From positions 28,337 through 92,336 of the forward strand of contig JBBQJV010000005.1 of assembly GCA_038326205.1 (NCBI GenBank): a stretch of 64,000 nucleotides of DNA. Reading direction: 5' to 3'. Below are positions 1 to 10,445 of the stretch, in pieces. The translations under genes and the position numbers were made by a program. Below the pieces are notes generated by a model. That model worked only from the letters and a program-made list of their open reading frames with translations. It did not search any database and was not told where the DNA came from. Positions within the stretch are counted from its first letter, which is position 1, and each line of letters opens with the position of its first letter. Origin of the DNA: UBA7672 sp038326205. GTDB taxonomy: Bacteria > Pseudomonadota > Alphaproteobacteria > Caulobacterales > Hyphomonadaceae.

Positions 1-89
1 ACGAGCGCTTCCGCCCTCTTTCGATTTCGGGTTTCAGTTGCCGGTGGTATGGCGTTTGCTTGGCACGGGCTCCACGGGGAGATTTCTCT

Positions 90-974
90 ATGTTGTATCG
101 CAATTCCTGCGCCCTGACCGTAATGGCCTGTGCCGCCGCCTTTGCAACCGCAGGTTCTGCGGCGGCGCAGACTGTTCAGGCAGGTATTGGCGCCGAGTAT
201 TCATCCGGGTCCTATGGTGGAACTGGCGACACCAAAATCTACGAGGTGCCGCTGACATTCCGTGTGCGTACCGGCGACTGGTCGTTCCGTGTCCGGGTTC
301 CATTCGCCTCAGTGGAGGGGCCTGGAGGCGTGGTGCCCGGGGGTGTTGACGACAATGGCGGCGACCGCAGCGGAAACAGCGGAAGCGGCAGCAGCGGCAG
401 TGGCGGCAGCGGCAGCGGTGGCAGTGATGATCCTGTCGTGCCTATCGACACAGCTCTTGGTGAAGTCGTCGGTGGCGTAAAATCGTCCGGCCTCGCGGAC
501 ATGTCGATTTCGGCTACCTATTCGCATGATATCGGCGCTGACAATTATCTCGACCTGACGGGGCGCGTGACGCTGCCAACGGGCGATAAAGACAAGGATC
601 TCGGCACAGGTGAGACCGATTACACAATGACTGCCGAAATCGGCCACGACTTTGAGGGCGCTGGCATCTATGCGTTCGGCGGCTACAAGTTCCGCGGCGG
701 CGCAACGCGCGCGGACGGCGCCCAGTTTGGCGCAGGCGGCTATTTCCGGCCGATGGAAGGCGTCGTCGCCGGCGTCGACGCGGGATGGTCGGAATCTTCG
801 ATCAACGGCCTCGACCAATCAGCCGACTTGACTGCCTACAGCAGCTTCACGCTGTCGAAAGACTGGCGCGTCTCCGTCTATGCGTTGACCGGTTTAACCG
901 ACAACGCTCCTGATTTTGGCACCGGCTTCACCCTCACCTGGCGAGCCGACATGCGCCGCCCGAACGAGGATTAA
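90..974 (+). CDS. Secreted outer-membrane beta-barrel protein with Gly/Ser/Asp-rich insert
   Basis: Predicted 294-residue outer-membrane protein. The start is the ATG at 90, preceded by a GGGGAGA ribosome site at 76-82; an in-frame TTG at 60 lies upstream of that site and is less likely. Residues 1-27 form a signal peptide ending in a small-residue Ala-Gln site. After about 50 residues of beta-strand-like sequence comes a low-complexity Gly/Ser/Asp segment (roughly residues 80-120), then alternating amphipathic strands with aromatic ends, typical of a small barrel (the transporter/MetA-pathway type of porin). The insert would be a long loop, either extracellular or periplasmic. The substrate is unknown. 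The gene converges on an anti-sigma/sigma pair across a strong hairpin, so it may belong to the same envelope-stress island, but shared regulation is only inferred. Confidence 0.75.
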   Translation: MLYRNSCALTVMACAAAFATAGSAAAQTVQAGIGAEYSSGSYGGTGDTKIYEVPLTFRVRTGDWSFRVRVPFASVEGPGGVVPGGVDDNGGDRSGNSGSGSSGSGGSGSGGSDDPVVPIDTALGEVVGGVKSSGLADMSISATYSHDIGADNYLDLTGRVTLPTGDKDKDLGTGETDYTMTAEIGHDFEGAGIYAFGGYKFRGGATRADGAQFGAGGYFRPMEGVVAGVDAGWSESSINGLDQSADLTAYSSFTLSKDWRVSVYALTGLTDNAPDFGTGFTLTWRADMRRPNED

Positions 975-1010
975 GTTCAAAATTGCCGGCGGTGCTACGC
1001 TGAAAGCGCA

Positions 1011-1038
1011 AATGCCCGGCCAGCTATGGCCGGGCATT
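1011..1038. terminator. Perfect 12-bp hairpin between convergent genes
   Basis: AATGCCCGGCCA, a GCTA loop, then the exact complement TGGCCGGGCATT. It lies between the stop of the beta-barrel gene (974) and the stop of the anti-sigma gene (1070). The stem is GC-rich but lacks a clean T-run on either side, so it is best read as a bidirectional transcription stop of modest certainty. Confidence 0.6.
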
Positions 1039-1069
1039 CTGCTGCAAGTTCGGTGGGGCCAAACCTGCG

Positions 1070-1810
1070 CTAGTGTTCTGTGGCCTTCCAGCCCGTGGCG
1101 ATGGCGGCGGCCTCCTGCGCGCGATCGAGCAGCTGTTTCACGCCGCGACGTTTCAAGGCTGCAGCGATGGATGGATCGACCGCCCCATCAGCCATCACAT
1201 ACTGGTCGCCCTGCCCGGCCGGAGCATTTGCCGGCGACAACGTGTCGACTTTCCATTGGCCGCCTTCGAGGCAGGCCAGACCAGCAGAACTCGCGGTTTC
1301 GAACTGACGGCAGTAGTTACCGCCCCCGTCCACCAGGCTGAGTTTGATGCGTACTGCCTGTGAGCCCGCCGCGCCGCTCGATTGCAGTGATGCGAGGCTG
1401 ATCACCATCTCCTTGTTGGCGATCAGAAGACCGTCTGAAGCCGTTTCAAAACCGGGTTCGGCTGGCTTGGATAGCAGCAGCCCGCCGGCGACAACACCGA
1501 CAACCAGAACCGCAGCCGCCATGCCCATCGTACGCGGCTCAAGCAGGCCGCCGAAGACTGGGTGCAATCGCGACAGGCTCCACGCCGATGCACGTGGGCG
1601 GGCAAGTATCGCTTCGAACCGTGCCGGGATCGCTGCGTTCAGCGTTTCCGAGTAGGCGGGCGCCAACATCCGGTCCATCTGGGAAAGTCGCGCCACGCGC
1701 CGGCCGAGTTGTGGCGAAGCGGCGACAGCCTGTTCAATCTCTTCGCGCTGCTGCGGCGATACTTCGCCATCCAGCCAGGCTGTGATCATTTCGTCCGTGA
1801 CCGTGCTCAT
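1070..1810 (-). CDS. Anti-sigma factor, membrane-anchored
   Basis: A 246-residue protein with the build of a transmembrane anti-sigma factor. The short acidic N-terminal helix region (MITAWLDGEVSPQQ, residues 8-21) is the typical start of cytoplasmic anti-sigma domains. A single hydrophobic segment (about 94-114) anchors it, and residues 115-246 would be periplasmic. No HxxxCxxC zinc motif is present, so it is not a classic ZAS protein. Its ATG overlaps the stop of the sigma gene by four bases (1807-1810), implying translational coupling. It probably holds the sigma factor at the membrane until a periplasmic signal releases it; the signal is not evident from sequence. Confidence 0.85.
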   Translation of the reverse strand: MSTVTDEMITAWLDGEVSPQQREEIEQAVAASPQLGRRVARLSQMDRMLAPAYSETLNAAIPARFEAILARPRASAWSLSRLHPVFGGLLEPRTMGMAAAVLVVGVVAGGLLLSKPAEPGFETASDGLLIANKEMVISLASLQSSGAAGSQAVRIKLSLVDGGGNYCRQFETASSAGLACLEGGQWKVDTLSPANAPAGQGDQYVMADGAVDPSIAAALKRRGVKQLLDRAQEAAAIATGWKATEH

Positions 1811-2337
1811 TGCTCAGTCTCCCTGGGAGTGGGGTTAAGCCCGTCGAGCAGCAACAGCAGCTTGTTTCTGGCCCGGGCGAGGCGGCTCATGACCGTGCCG
1901 ATCGGGATGCCGAGCGTGTCGGCCGCTTGCTGGTAGGTCTGCCCTTCGATCGAAACCAGCACCAACACCGACCGCTCGTCGATATGCAGGCGCTCCATCA
2001 TTTCGCGTACCTGGCGAAGATTGATCCTGGCGTCGAACGACTCTCGGCCATCTTCACCAATCGCGTGCGTATCTTCTTCAATCGGCTGAACCACCAACCG
2101 CTGGCGAGCGGCGGATCGCTTCTTGTCGATCCAGGCGTTCTGCATGATCTTGTACATCCAGCTGTCCAGCCTGGTGCCTTCGCGAAACTGCGCCTCTCGA
2201 GACAAGGCCTTTTCCAAGGCATCCTGGACAAGATCGTCGCCGTCGTCGGCAGATCCCGTCAGGGCATGTCCAAACCGCCTGAGCCGCGGAAGAAGCGAGC
2301 GCAGTTCAATTCTGAACTTGTTATCGCCCTGGCCCAT
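1807..2337 (-). CDS. ECF-type RNA polymerase sigma factor
   Basis: A 176-residue sigma-70 family factor containing only regions 2 and 4. Region 2 shows the DDLVQDALEKAL core-binding helix followed by a conserved Trp-containing segment (SWMYKIMQNAWID). Region 4 carries the helix-turn-helix around residues 130-165 (QQAADTLGIPIGTVMSRLAR). The two regions are joined by a charged linker. The gene is first in a two-gene operon with its anti-sigma factor and is divergent from the subtilisin-like protease at 2440, leaving about 100 bases for promoters of both. Neighbourhood suggests it controls the protease and possibly itself. The exact ECF group cannot be assigned by eye. Confidence 0.92.
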   Translation of the reverse strand: MGQGDNKFRIELRSLLPRLRRFGHALTGSADDGDDLVQDALEKALSREAQFREGTRLDSWMYKIMQNAWIDKKRSAARQRLVVQPIEEDTHAIGEDGRESFDARINLRQVREMMERLHIDERSVLVLVSIEGQTYQQAADTLGIPIGTVMSRLARARNKLLLLLDGLNPTPRETEQ

Positions 2338-2389
2338 TCAGTTCTTATCCGGACAACGCCTCAAACCCGCAGATATTCTCACAGCGGGA

Positions 2390-2417
2390 GGAAATATTCG
2401 GTTCGCATCGGAGCGTC
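2390..2417 (+). promoter_or_regulatory. Candidate ECF-type promoter upstream of the protease gene
   Basis: A GGAAATA element at 2390-2396 and a CGTC element at 2414-2417 are 18 bases apart and lie 22 bases before the protease ATG. This resembles the GGAA...CGTC/CGTT layout of many alphaproteobacterial ECF promoters. It is a visual match only. A comparably good site for the sigma gene on the opposite strand was not found. Confidence 0.35.
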
Positions 2418-2439
2418 AAAAAGTGTAGTCTTATCCGTA

Positions 2440-4101
<1,662 letters not shown>

Positions 4102-4205
4102 ACGAGCAATTGAGGCCAGCTTCCGGATTGCGGGTGATCCGGAGGGATACAAATAGAAACCGCAGCGCTTGAGCGCGCGATCCCGTCTACAGTGATTAGA
4201 AGTCT

Positions 4206-4281
<76 letters not shown>

Positions 4282-4418
4282 TCTCAAGAGCGGCGGAACC
4301 TAGTGGCCGATTCCGCGCCGGTCAACGGCGGATTCAGAGGATTTCCGACAGTCTTGCTCGGGCCCACAAGCAGTCTCATGCTGAGCTCATAACATGGACG
4401 CGTACGGGGGCGAAAATC

Positions 4419-4985
4419 ATGAAAATGCTGGGAATCGTCTTGGCTTTTGGCGTGGCGGCGGCGATGGGCGGCTGCACAACTGCTGTGGACAAAACCTCGG
4501 CTGGCCTCGGGGGTGCGGCGATGTCGCCACTGAACGACCTGAACGTCACGCGTTCCGAGGTCCCCCCCCTGCTCCAGGCCATCCGTTCGCCCTACGAGCC
4601 GATTCCCGCCGTGACCTGCAGCGCTATCGCCAAGATGGTCGCTGACCTCGATGCGGTGCTCGGACGGGATTTCGACGCCCTGCCCCTGCCGGACAAGAGC
4701 TTCTCGGATCAGGTTGGCAACGGCGCCGCGGATCTGACACTCGGGACGGTGTCGTCGACCATGTCCGACTTCATCCCCTTCCGCTCCCTCGTCCGTGAGG
4801 CGACGGGCGCGTCCGCGCATGAGCGCAAACTGCGAGCCGCATTTCAGGCGGGCGTGGCGCGGCGGTCTTATCTGAAGGGCGTTGGCGCTCAGCTGGGTTG
4901 CGCGCCACCTGCCGCTCCCGAGCCGAATGCAGGTTTCGAGACACAGGCAAAGATCGACTATCGCGGCAAAATTCAGCCGCGCTAA
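4419..4985 (+). CDS. Lipoprotein of unknown function
   Basis: A 188-residue predicted lipoprotein. The N-terminus is a short hydrophobic signal followed by a lipobox-like AAMGGC, placing Cys near residue 19. The mature part is mostly helical, with no domain I recognise. It contains a region of about 45 residues starting DFDALPLPDKSF that looks amphipathic, and ends in a polar tail. The ATG at 4419 has a GGGGG/GAAA stretch upstream; a second in-frame ATG lies two codons on. Its stop codon interleaves with that of tgt in a CTAA shared by the two strands (4982-4985). No functional link to queuosine synthesis is evident. Confidence 0.75.
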   Translation: MKMLGIVLAFGVAAAMGGCTTAVDKTSAGLGGAAMSPLNDLNVTRSEVPPLLQAIRSPYEPIPAVTCSAIAKMVADLDAVLGRDFDALPLPDKSFSDQVGNGAADLTLGTVSSTMSDFIPFRSLVREATGASAHERKLRAAFQAGVARRSYLKGVGAQLGCAPPAAPEPNAGFETQAKIDYRGKIQPR

Positions 4986-6106
4986 TCGGCGGCTCTGCGC
5001 GACCAGCGGCTGCGCATCTCGGAACGAAACGCCTCGAAGCGACCTTCGGCGATAGCGCCGCGCATGGCGGCCATGATCGCCTGGAAGAATGCGATGTTGT
5101 GCCAGGACAGCAGCATCGGCCCGAGATACTCGCCTGCCTTGAACAGATGGTTGAGATAGGCTTTCGAATAGTCGCGACTGGCCGGGCACGAAGAGCCTGG
5201 ATCAATTGGCTGGTCGTCTTCGGCATGCTTCGCGTTCTTGAGATTGATCGGACCGTCCCACGTCCACGCCTGTCCATGCCGGCCCGAACGCGTCGGCAGC
5301 ACGCAGTCAAACATGTCGACGCCGCGCGCGACGGCTTCAAGAATGTCGATCGGCTTGCCGACACCCATCAGATAGCGAGGCCGATTTTTAGGCAGCAGCG
5401 GCGCCGTGAGACTGATCGTGTCGCACATCGCTTCGTGGCCCTCGCCCACCGCGAGCCCGCCAATCGCATAGCCGTCGAAGCCCGTCTCAACCACGCGCTG
5501 AGCGCTTTCGGTGCGTAGGTCGGTATGGGTGGAGCCCTGCACGATGCCGAACAGAGCCTGCGTGTCGCGCGAACCGAAACACGCTTTCGACCGCTCGCCC
5601 CACCGCGCTGATAATCGCATAGCGGCAGCGGCAGGCGCGTGCTCGCAAGGGTTGGCGACGCACTCGTCGAGCTGCATTGCGATGTCAGATCCCAGCAGAT
5701 CTGACTGGATTTCGATCGAACGCTCCGGCGACAGGAAGTGGGCCGAGCCGTCGATGTGAGAGCGAAACTCCACCCCCTCCTCTTTCATCTTGCGGAGGTC
5801 GGACAGTGAAAACACCTGGAAACCTCCGCTGTCCGTCAGGATGGCGTGCGTCCACCCCATGAAGCGGTGCAATCCGCCCAGCCGGGCGACGCGCTCCGCG
5901 CTGGGGCGCAGCATCAGGTGATAGGTGTTGCCAAGGATGATGTCCGTGCCCGCCGCGCGCACATCATCGAGGAACATCGCCTTCACTGTGCCAGCGGTCC
6001 CGACGGGCATGAACGCAGGTGTCGCGATCTCGCCACGCGGCGTCACCAGTTTTCCGGTGCGCGCATCGCCGTCGGTGGCGTCGATCTGGAAGGGAAACTC
6101 AGCCAT
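4982..6106 (-). CDS. tgt: Queuine/preQ1 tRNA-guanine transglycosylase
   Basis: A 374-residue tRNA-guanine transglycosylase, which exchanges guanine-34 for preQ1 in tRNAs with GUN anticodons. Family signatures include FMPVGTAGTVKAM near the N-terminus, ILTDSGGFQVFSL carrying the catalytic Asp and substrate loop, and GYAIGGLAVGE. I place the start at the ATG at 6106 (MAEFPFQ) because it matches the family N-terminus. It overlaps the end of queA by eight bases, so the two are coupled. Length is normal for the bacterial enzyme. The C-terminal zinc site is less easily judged by eye. Confidence 0.96.
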   Translation of the reverse strand: MAEFPFQIDATDGDARTGKLVTPRGEIATPAFMPVGTAGTVKAMFLDDVRAAGTDIILGNTYHLMLRPSAERVARLGGLHRFMGWTHAILTDSGGFQVFSLSDLRKMKEEGVEFRSHIDGSAHFLSPERSIEIQSDLLGSDIAMQLDECVANPCEHAPAAAAMRLSARWGERSKACFGSRDTQALFGIVQGSTHTDLRTESAQRVVETGFDGYAIGGLAVGEGHEAMCDTISLTAPLLPKNRPRYLMGVGKPIDILEAVARGVDMFDCVLPTRSGRHGQAWTWDGPINLKNAKHAEDDQPIDPGSSCPASRDYSKAYLNHLFKAGEYLGPMLLSWHNIAFFQAIMAAMRGAIAEGRFEAFRSEMRSRWSRRAAD

Positions 6107-7151
6107 TTGGAAGCAACAGACATGCATCGCCATAGGAGAAAAAGCGATAGCCCTTCTCCACCGCATGAGCGTAAGCGCGCTTCATCACGTCTAGACCCAT
6201 CATGGCGCTCACCAGCATGAACAGGGTGGATTTAGGAAGATGGAAGTTCGTCATCAATCCGTCCGCCACGCGAAAGCGATAACCCGGCGTTATGAAGATG
6301 GAGGTCGGCGCATTGAATTCGCACAGCGCGCTATCAGCAGCTGCGCTCTCCAGCGTCCGCAGAGCTGTGGTGCCAATCGGGATACAGCGACCGCCAGCCT
6401 CGCGTGCACGGTTTATCGCATCGACCGCCGCCGCCGAAATCCCGGCCTGCTCCGCATGCATGCGATGCTCGGAAATGTTATCCACCTTCACCGGCATAAA
6501 TGTACCAGCATTCACATGCAGCGTGACATCAGCCCGTTGCACGCCGACCGACGCCAGACGCGCCAGCAAGTTCGACGTGAAATGCAGTCCTGCTGTCGGC
6601 GCCGCTACCGAGCCGGACTCTCGAGCAAAGAAGGTTTGATAGTCGCTGACATCCTGCTCGTCGGCGGCGCGTTTCGATGCAATGTAGGGCGGAATGGGCA
6701 TTGCGCCGGCCTGTTCGATCGCCGCGTCCAGCTCGGTGCCTGACCGGTTGAACTGCAGCCGCACCTCGGCGTCGGATTTTGCCGCCACGTTCGCCGTCAG
6801 CCCACCCGCGAACTGAACGGTGTCGTCCTCTTTCAACCGCTTTCCCGGCCGAGCAAACGCCGACCATTCCGAAGAGGACAGCCGCGAATTCAGGTTGACC
6901 TCGATCTCGATGTCTGGTCCTTCGCCACGTCCCGGCCGGCGCCCCAGCAAAGCGGCGCGGATCACGCGGGTGTCGTTTGCCACCAGAATGTCGCCCGATT
7001 TCAGCAGCTCCGGCAGATCGCTCACGCGGCGATCCTCCACCTCCCCCTCCACCCCCCGCACCACCAGCAACCTCGCACAATCCCTCGGTGAGGCCGGTCG
7101 CAGCGCGATCAGTTCCTCCGGCAGGTCAAAATCGAAGTCCGACAGCTTCAT
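6099..7151 (-). CDS. queA: S-adenosylmethionine:tRNA ribosyltransferase-isomerase
   Basis: A 350-residue QueA, which transfers and isomerises the ribosyl part of S-adenosylmethionine onto preQ1 in tRNA to give epoxyqueuosine. It starts MKLSDFDFDLPEELIA, the characteristic QueA opening, and contains VAAPTAGLHFT and the late TNFHLPKSTLFMLVSA block. It is the upstream gene of the queA-tgt pair; the stop of queA lies within the first codons of tgt. Together they perform consecutive steps of queuosine formation. The open frame extends about 30 codons upstream, but that extension lacks family similarity. Confidence 0.97.
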   Translation of the reverse strand: MKLSDFDFDLPEELIALRPASPRDCARLLVVRGVEGEVEDRRVSDLPELLKSGDILVANDTRVIRAALLGRRPGRGEGPDIEIEVNLNSRLSSSEWSAFARPGKRLKEDDTVQFAGGLTANVAAKSDAEVRLQFNRSGTELDAAIEQAGAMPIPPYIASKRAADEQDVSDYQTFFARESGSVAAPTAGLHFTSNLLARLASVGVQRADVTLHVNAGTFMPVKVDNISEHRMHAEQAGISAAAVDAINRAREAGGRCIPIGTTALRTLESAAADSALCEFNAPTSIFITPGYRFRVADGLMTNFHLPKSTLFMLVSAMMGLDVMKRAYAHAVEKGYRFFSYGDACLLLPNG

Positions 7152-7239
7152 GGGGCGCCCATAGCGGGGAACAGCTTCCGGCGCCAGTCCGCCCTTGCGC
7201 CGCCCGGATTTGGGGTACGGTGAACGTGGAGGACGACAC

Positions 7240-7737
7240 ATGATCCGCTACGCCCTGTTATCCGCCGCTCTACTGGCCGCCTGCTCACCCGCGCCCACGC
7301 GGGAACCCGCCCCTGCCCCTCCGGTCGCTGCGAAGCCCGCCGACCTTGCGGCGCTCGAAGCCGCCCATGACTGGCAATACGATCCTGGCGAGGCGCTGAA
7401 CGTGTCATGGAATGAAGGCGTGAAGGCGATCCTTGGCCAAATGAGCCGGGCCGACGCCATCGGCGCGATAGAGGCTGCCGGGTTCGAGTGCATGTATGGC
7501 GAGGCGCACGAAGATTACCCCGACCCCATGGCTGTCTGCACACATAGCTTTGCGACGCGTGATTGCCAGATGGACTGGGAGATCGCCTCGACCGCCGATA
7601 AAGCGATGGTCGACGAAGTGGACGCCACATTCAAACGCGACTGCGTGCTCACCGATCGCGACTGGCCCGACAAGATCAACTCGGCCATCGACGGTGGGCT
7701 CGCGCCCGCGACTACGCCGCCCGCAGCGCCGAACTAA
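7240..7737 (+). CDS. Small lipoprotein of unknown function
   Basis: A 165-residue predicted lipoprotein, with signal MIRYALLSAALLAAC and a clear LAAC lipobox, followed by a proline/alanine-rich tether of about 25 residues. A good GGAGG site at 7229-7233 supports the ATG at 7240. The mature domain contains four cysteines that could form two disulfides in the periplasm. I do not recognise the family. The gene is divergent from queA and converges on gatB, whose stop overlaps this one by four bases (7734-7737). Confidence 0.75.
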   Translation: MIRYALLSAALLAACSPAPTREPAPAPPVAAKPADLAALEAAHDWQYDPGEALNVSWNEGVKAILGQMSRADAIGAIEAAGFECMYGEAHEDYPDPMAVCTHSFATRDCQMDWEIASTADKAMVDEVDATFKRDCVLTDRDWPDKINSAIDGGLAPATTPPAAPN

Positions 7738-9251
7738 AGCCCCAGCTTCTTCATCAGGATATCGTTGACGGCGGCCGGGTTCGCCTTGCCGCCGCTCGCC
7801 TTCATGATCTGCCCGACCATCCAGCCCAGCGTCTTCGGCTTTTCATGGCCCGCCGCACGCTGCGCCTTGATCTCCTCGATCTGGGCGGGGTTAGCCGCGA
7901 GCACATCGTCGACCACCTTCTCGATCGCGCCCGTATCGGTCACCTGTTTGAGGCCTTCGCGTTCTACGATCTTTGCGGCGCCGTCACCCGTCGAGATCAT
8001 CTTCTGGAACACGTCCTTAGCGATTTTTCCCGAGATCGTGTTGTCCGCGATGAGGCCGATGAGGCCGCCAAGTTGTTCGGCGCTGACCGGGGACGCGGAA
8101 AGCTCAAGGCCTTCCTTGTTGAGATACCCGATCAAGTCCTGCGTCACCCAGTTGGCGGCGAGGCGCGCGTCGCGACCCTTCGCCACGACCTCGAAATACG
8201 CCGCCCTCTCGGCATCTCCGGCGATCACGCCAGCATCGTATTCTTTGAGTCCATAGTCCGTCACGAAGCGCGCGCGTTTCTGGTCCGGCAATTCCGGCAG
8301 CTTCGCGCGAATGCTCTCGACATAGGCCCCGGTGAGTTCGAGCGGCAGCAGGTCGGGATCGGGGAAATAGCGATAGTCGTGCGCATCTTCCTTCGAGCGC
8401 ATCGACCGCGTCTCGTCTTTTTCCGCGTCGTAGAGCCGCGTTTCCTGATCGATCTTGCCGCCGTCCTCGAGGATCTCGACCTGCCGGCGCGCTTCATGCG
8501 CGGCGGCCATCTGGATGAAGCGGAACGAGTTGACGTTTTTGATCTCGCAGCGCGTGCCGAGCTTCTCGAAGCTGCCCGTTTTCCGGTAGTGCTCGTACCC
8601 GCCCGGGCGGCACACTGAAACGTTCACGTCGGCGCGCAGATTGCCCTTCTCCATGTCGCCATCGCAAGTGCCCAATGCGATCAGGATCGAACGCAACTTC
8701 TTCACATACGCCGCCGCCTCTGCAGGCGAGCGGATATGCGGCTTCGACACGATCTCCATCAGCGCCACGCCAGACCGGTTGAGATCTACATAGGTAGCGT
8801 TGGGATCGAGGTCATGAATCGATTTCCCCGCGTCTTGTTCAAGATGCAGTCGCTCGATGCCAACCGTGAACGTGTAACCATCGTCGGCATCGACATCGAT
8901 CGCGCCCTCGCCCACGATCGGTGATTTGAACTGCGATATTTGATAGCCCTGCGGCAGATCGGGATAGAAATAATTCTTCCGGTCGAACCGAGATACCAGG
9001 TTGATCTCGGCATTGATGCCGAGGCCGGTTTTTACAGCTTGCTCGACACAGAACTTGTTGATCACCGGCAGCATGCCCGGCATCGCCGCATCGACCAGCG
9101 AGACGTTGGTGTTCGGATCATTTCCGAACGCGGTCGACGCGCCGGAGAACAGCTTCGAATGCGAGGCCACCTGCGCGTGAACTTCGAGCCCCATGACGAC
9201 TTCCCAGTCGCCGGTGCGGCCTGAAATCAGATAGGGTTTGCGGTCAGCCAT
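7734..9251 (-). CDS. gatB: Asp-tRNA(Asn)/Glu-tRNA(Gln) amidotransferase subunit B
   Basis: A 505-residue GatB, the subunit that binds misacylated tRNA and phosphorylates it within the GatCAB complex, giving correctly charged Gln- or Asn-tRNA. Landmarks are WEVVMGLEVHAQ at the N-terminus, DLPQGYQISQ, and the cradle motif LMEIVSKPHIRSP. The C-terminal YqeY-like tail domain ends LMKKLGL. Start and length match the family. gatA and gatC are not adjacent on this side: the next upstream sequence is a possible 60-codon gene and an unrelated esterase operon. Confidence 0.97.
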   Translation of the reverse strand: MADRKPYLISGRTGDWEVVMGLEVHAQVASHSKLFSGASTAFGNDPNTNVSLVDAAMPGMLPVINKFCVEQAVKTGLGINAEINLVSRFDRKNYFYPDLPQGYQISQFKSPIVGEGAIDVDADDGYTFTVGIERLHLEQDAGKSIHDLDPNATYVDLNRSGVALMEIVSKPHIRSPAEAAAYVKKLRSILIALGTCDGDMEKGNLRADVNVSVCRPGGYEHYRKTGSFEKLGTRCEIKNVNSFRFIQMAAAHEARRQVEILEDGGKIDQETRLYDAEKDETRSMRSKEDAHDYRYFPDPDLLPLELTGAYVESIRAKLPELPDQKRARFVTDYGLKEYDAGVIAGDAERAAYFEVVAKGRDARLAANWVTQDLIGYLNKEGLELSASPVSAEQLGGLIGLIADNTISGKIAKDVFQKMISTGDGAAKIVEREGLKQVTDTGAIEKVVDDVLAANPAQIEEIKAQRAAGHEKPKTLGWMVGQIMKASGGKANPAAVNDILMKKLGL

Positions 9252-9331
9252 GGCATCCTCGAACGGGGTGATCAGCGCTTTTAGCGGGGTTTCGTGCTGG
9301 CGTCACCCTTGGGCCTTTGACGCGATTTCCG

Positions 9332-9514
9332 CTATTCCACAAAGACCCAGCGCTCCGAGCCTAAGCGACTCTCCTGATTGACGGCGTGTGGCGGCATACC
9401 CAGTGATTTTGCATGTGCCCAAGCGGCAGCGTAAGTGGCGTGGACTGCCACGACGCCTTTCGTGATGTGATGGACCAAATAGCCGTGATCATGATCACTG
9501 AGCGCGTCTGTCAT
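9332..9514 (-). CDS. Possible small protein, 60 residues
   Basis: A 60-codon reading frame in an otherwise empty stretch between gatB and the esterase gene. The peptide is soluble-looking, rich in His and Ala, and ends in a Trp-Val-Phe-Val-Glu tail. Its ATG at 9514 has only a weak AGG-type site about 11 bases upstream. Support is limited to an uninterrupted frame in an intergenic gap with balanced composition. It has no recognisable domain and could be spurious. Confidence 0.4.
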   Translation of the reverse strand: MTDALSDHDHGYLVHHITKGVVAVHATYAAAWAHAKSLGMPPHAVNQESRLGSERWVFVE

Positions 9515-9563
9515 GACACTTAACCTATGTTGGGAGCAGATCGAATGCTACAACGAGGTAGCC

Positions 9564-10439
9564 TCAGTTGAGCAGTGTGCAGTTCTCCCGCTCCATGTCG
9601 GATTCGACGGCCTTGGGATTGCCCAGCCCGAGCAGCCAGGTCAGCGACCCGGGCGTGAGTTGCCGCCAGGCCTTGCCCTCGTGCTTCCAGCGCCCGATGC
9701 AGGATCGTACCTCATCTCCGCCCCGGCGCAGGGATTCGCCGATGCGGCGCGGCCCCTGTCCACCCTGTTTCAACGAGCCGCCTGTCTCCTGCGTGCCACC
9801 CGTCACCACCCAGCGCTGGTTGTGCGACGCGTTGCCCACGGCCCGCTCGTCGAGGCCGAAGGGAGAATGGATGAGCGCGCCGCCGAACACATCCGGATGA
9901 TCCTGCGCCATGCTGAGCGCTAGATCGGCGCCGTTCGAGAAGCCGCCTATGAAACGCTTTTCCCGTTCCCGCTCCGCGTTCTGCGTACGCTCCGCCCACT
10001 CGATCACTTTGGTGAGCAGCCATGCCTCGTGCTTGATGTAAGCGTTCCGGCCCCCGGGAAATGTCGTCAGGTATTCGGCCGCGCGTTCTTCCGGTTTGGC
10101 CCGCGGATCAGTCGCGACGATCATCAATGGTGCGACCTTGCCGGCATCCAGCGCCGCCTTGAAATCGAGAAGCAGCACGTGAATGCCGTCCATCCCGTCC
10201 ATCATGTATAGCGTCGGCAAGACCTTGCCTTGCAAACCGGCCGGTCGCCACACGCACATCGCGCGCTGTTCCCCCTCACCCGGACCGGGCGACAGAAAAC
10301 ACGACGTCTCTTTGTCGATGGCATCAAGCTTCGCCTGGATTTCCGCGGGAATCCTTTGCGCCGAGGCGGCAGATGCAAACGCGAGGCAGGCCGCCACGAA
10401 AACTGCGCAGGTCCGCCCAGCCTTTACGCGCTTCCTCAT
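9564..10439 (-). CDS. Secreted alpha/beta-hydrolase, esterase D/enterochelin-esterase-like
   Basis: A 291-residue exported hydrolase. A Sec signal peptide (1-27, ending ASAQ) precedes an alpha/beta-hydrolase fold. The nucleophile elbow GGFSNGAD places Ser168 as the catalytic serine, and a late His in RWKHEGKAW fits the usual histidine position. The YMMDGMDG block, where a catalytic fold's early strand ends, resembles Fes/IroE-type and esterase D proteins. The substrate is unknown. It starts six bases after the stop of the EAL gene, so it is the last gene of the run thrC, M16 peptidase, EAL, esterase. Confidence 0.78.
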   Translation of the reverse strand: MRKRVKAGRTCAVFVAACLAFASAASAQRIPAEIQAKLDAIDKETSCFLSPGPGEGEQRAMCVWRPAGLQGKVLPTLYMMDGMDGIHVLLLDFKAALDAGKVAPLMIVATDPRAKPEERAAEYLTTFPGGRNAYIKHEAWLLTKVIEWAERTQNAEREREKRFIGGFSNGADLALSMAQDHPDVFGGALIHSPFGLDERAVGNASHNQRWVVTGGTQETGGSLKQGGQGPRRIGESLRRGGDEVRSCIGRWKHEGKAWRQLTPGSLTWLLGLGNPKAVESDMERENCTLLN

Positions 10440-10445
10440 CGCCTC

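Noticed and set aside
59..75. Possible sigma-54 promoter (TGGCAC) before the first gene
   Set aside because: The required TTGC element at the correct spacing is absent, so the resemblance is limited to half of the motif.
1810..2439. Upstream extension of the protease frame
   Set aside because: It is antisense to the sigma factor gene. The signal peptide and the start at 2440 show that the protease begins there.
4122..4143. TCCGGAT/ATCCGGA hairpin after the protease gene
   Set aside because: A seven-base stem with an eight-base loop but no T-run. It could be a weak terminator of the protease, but support is too thin to list.
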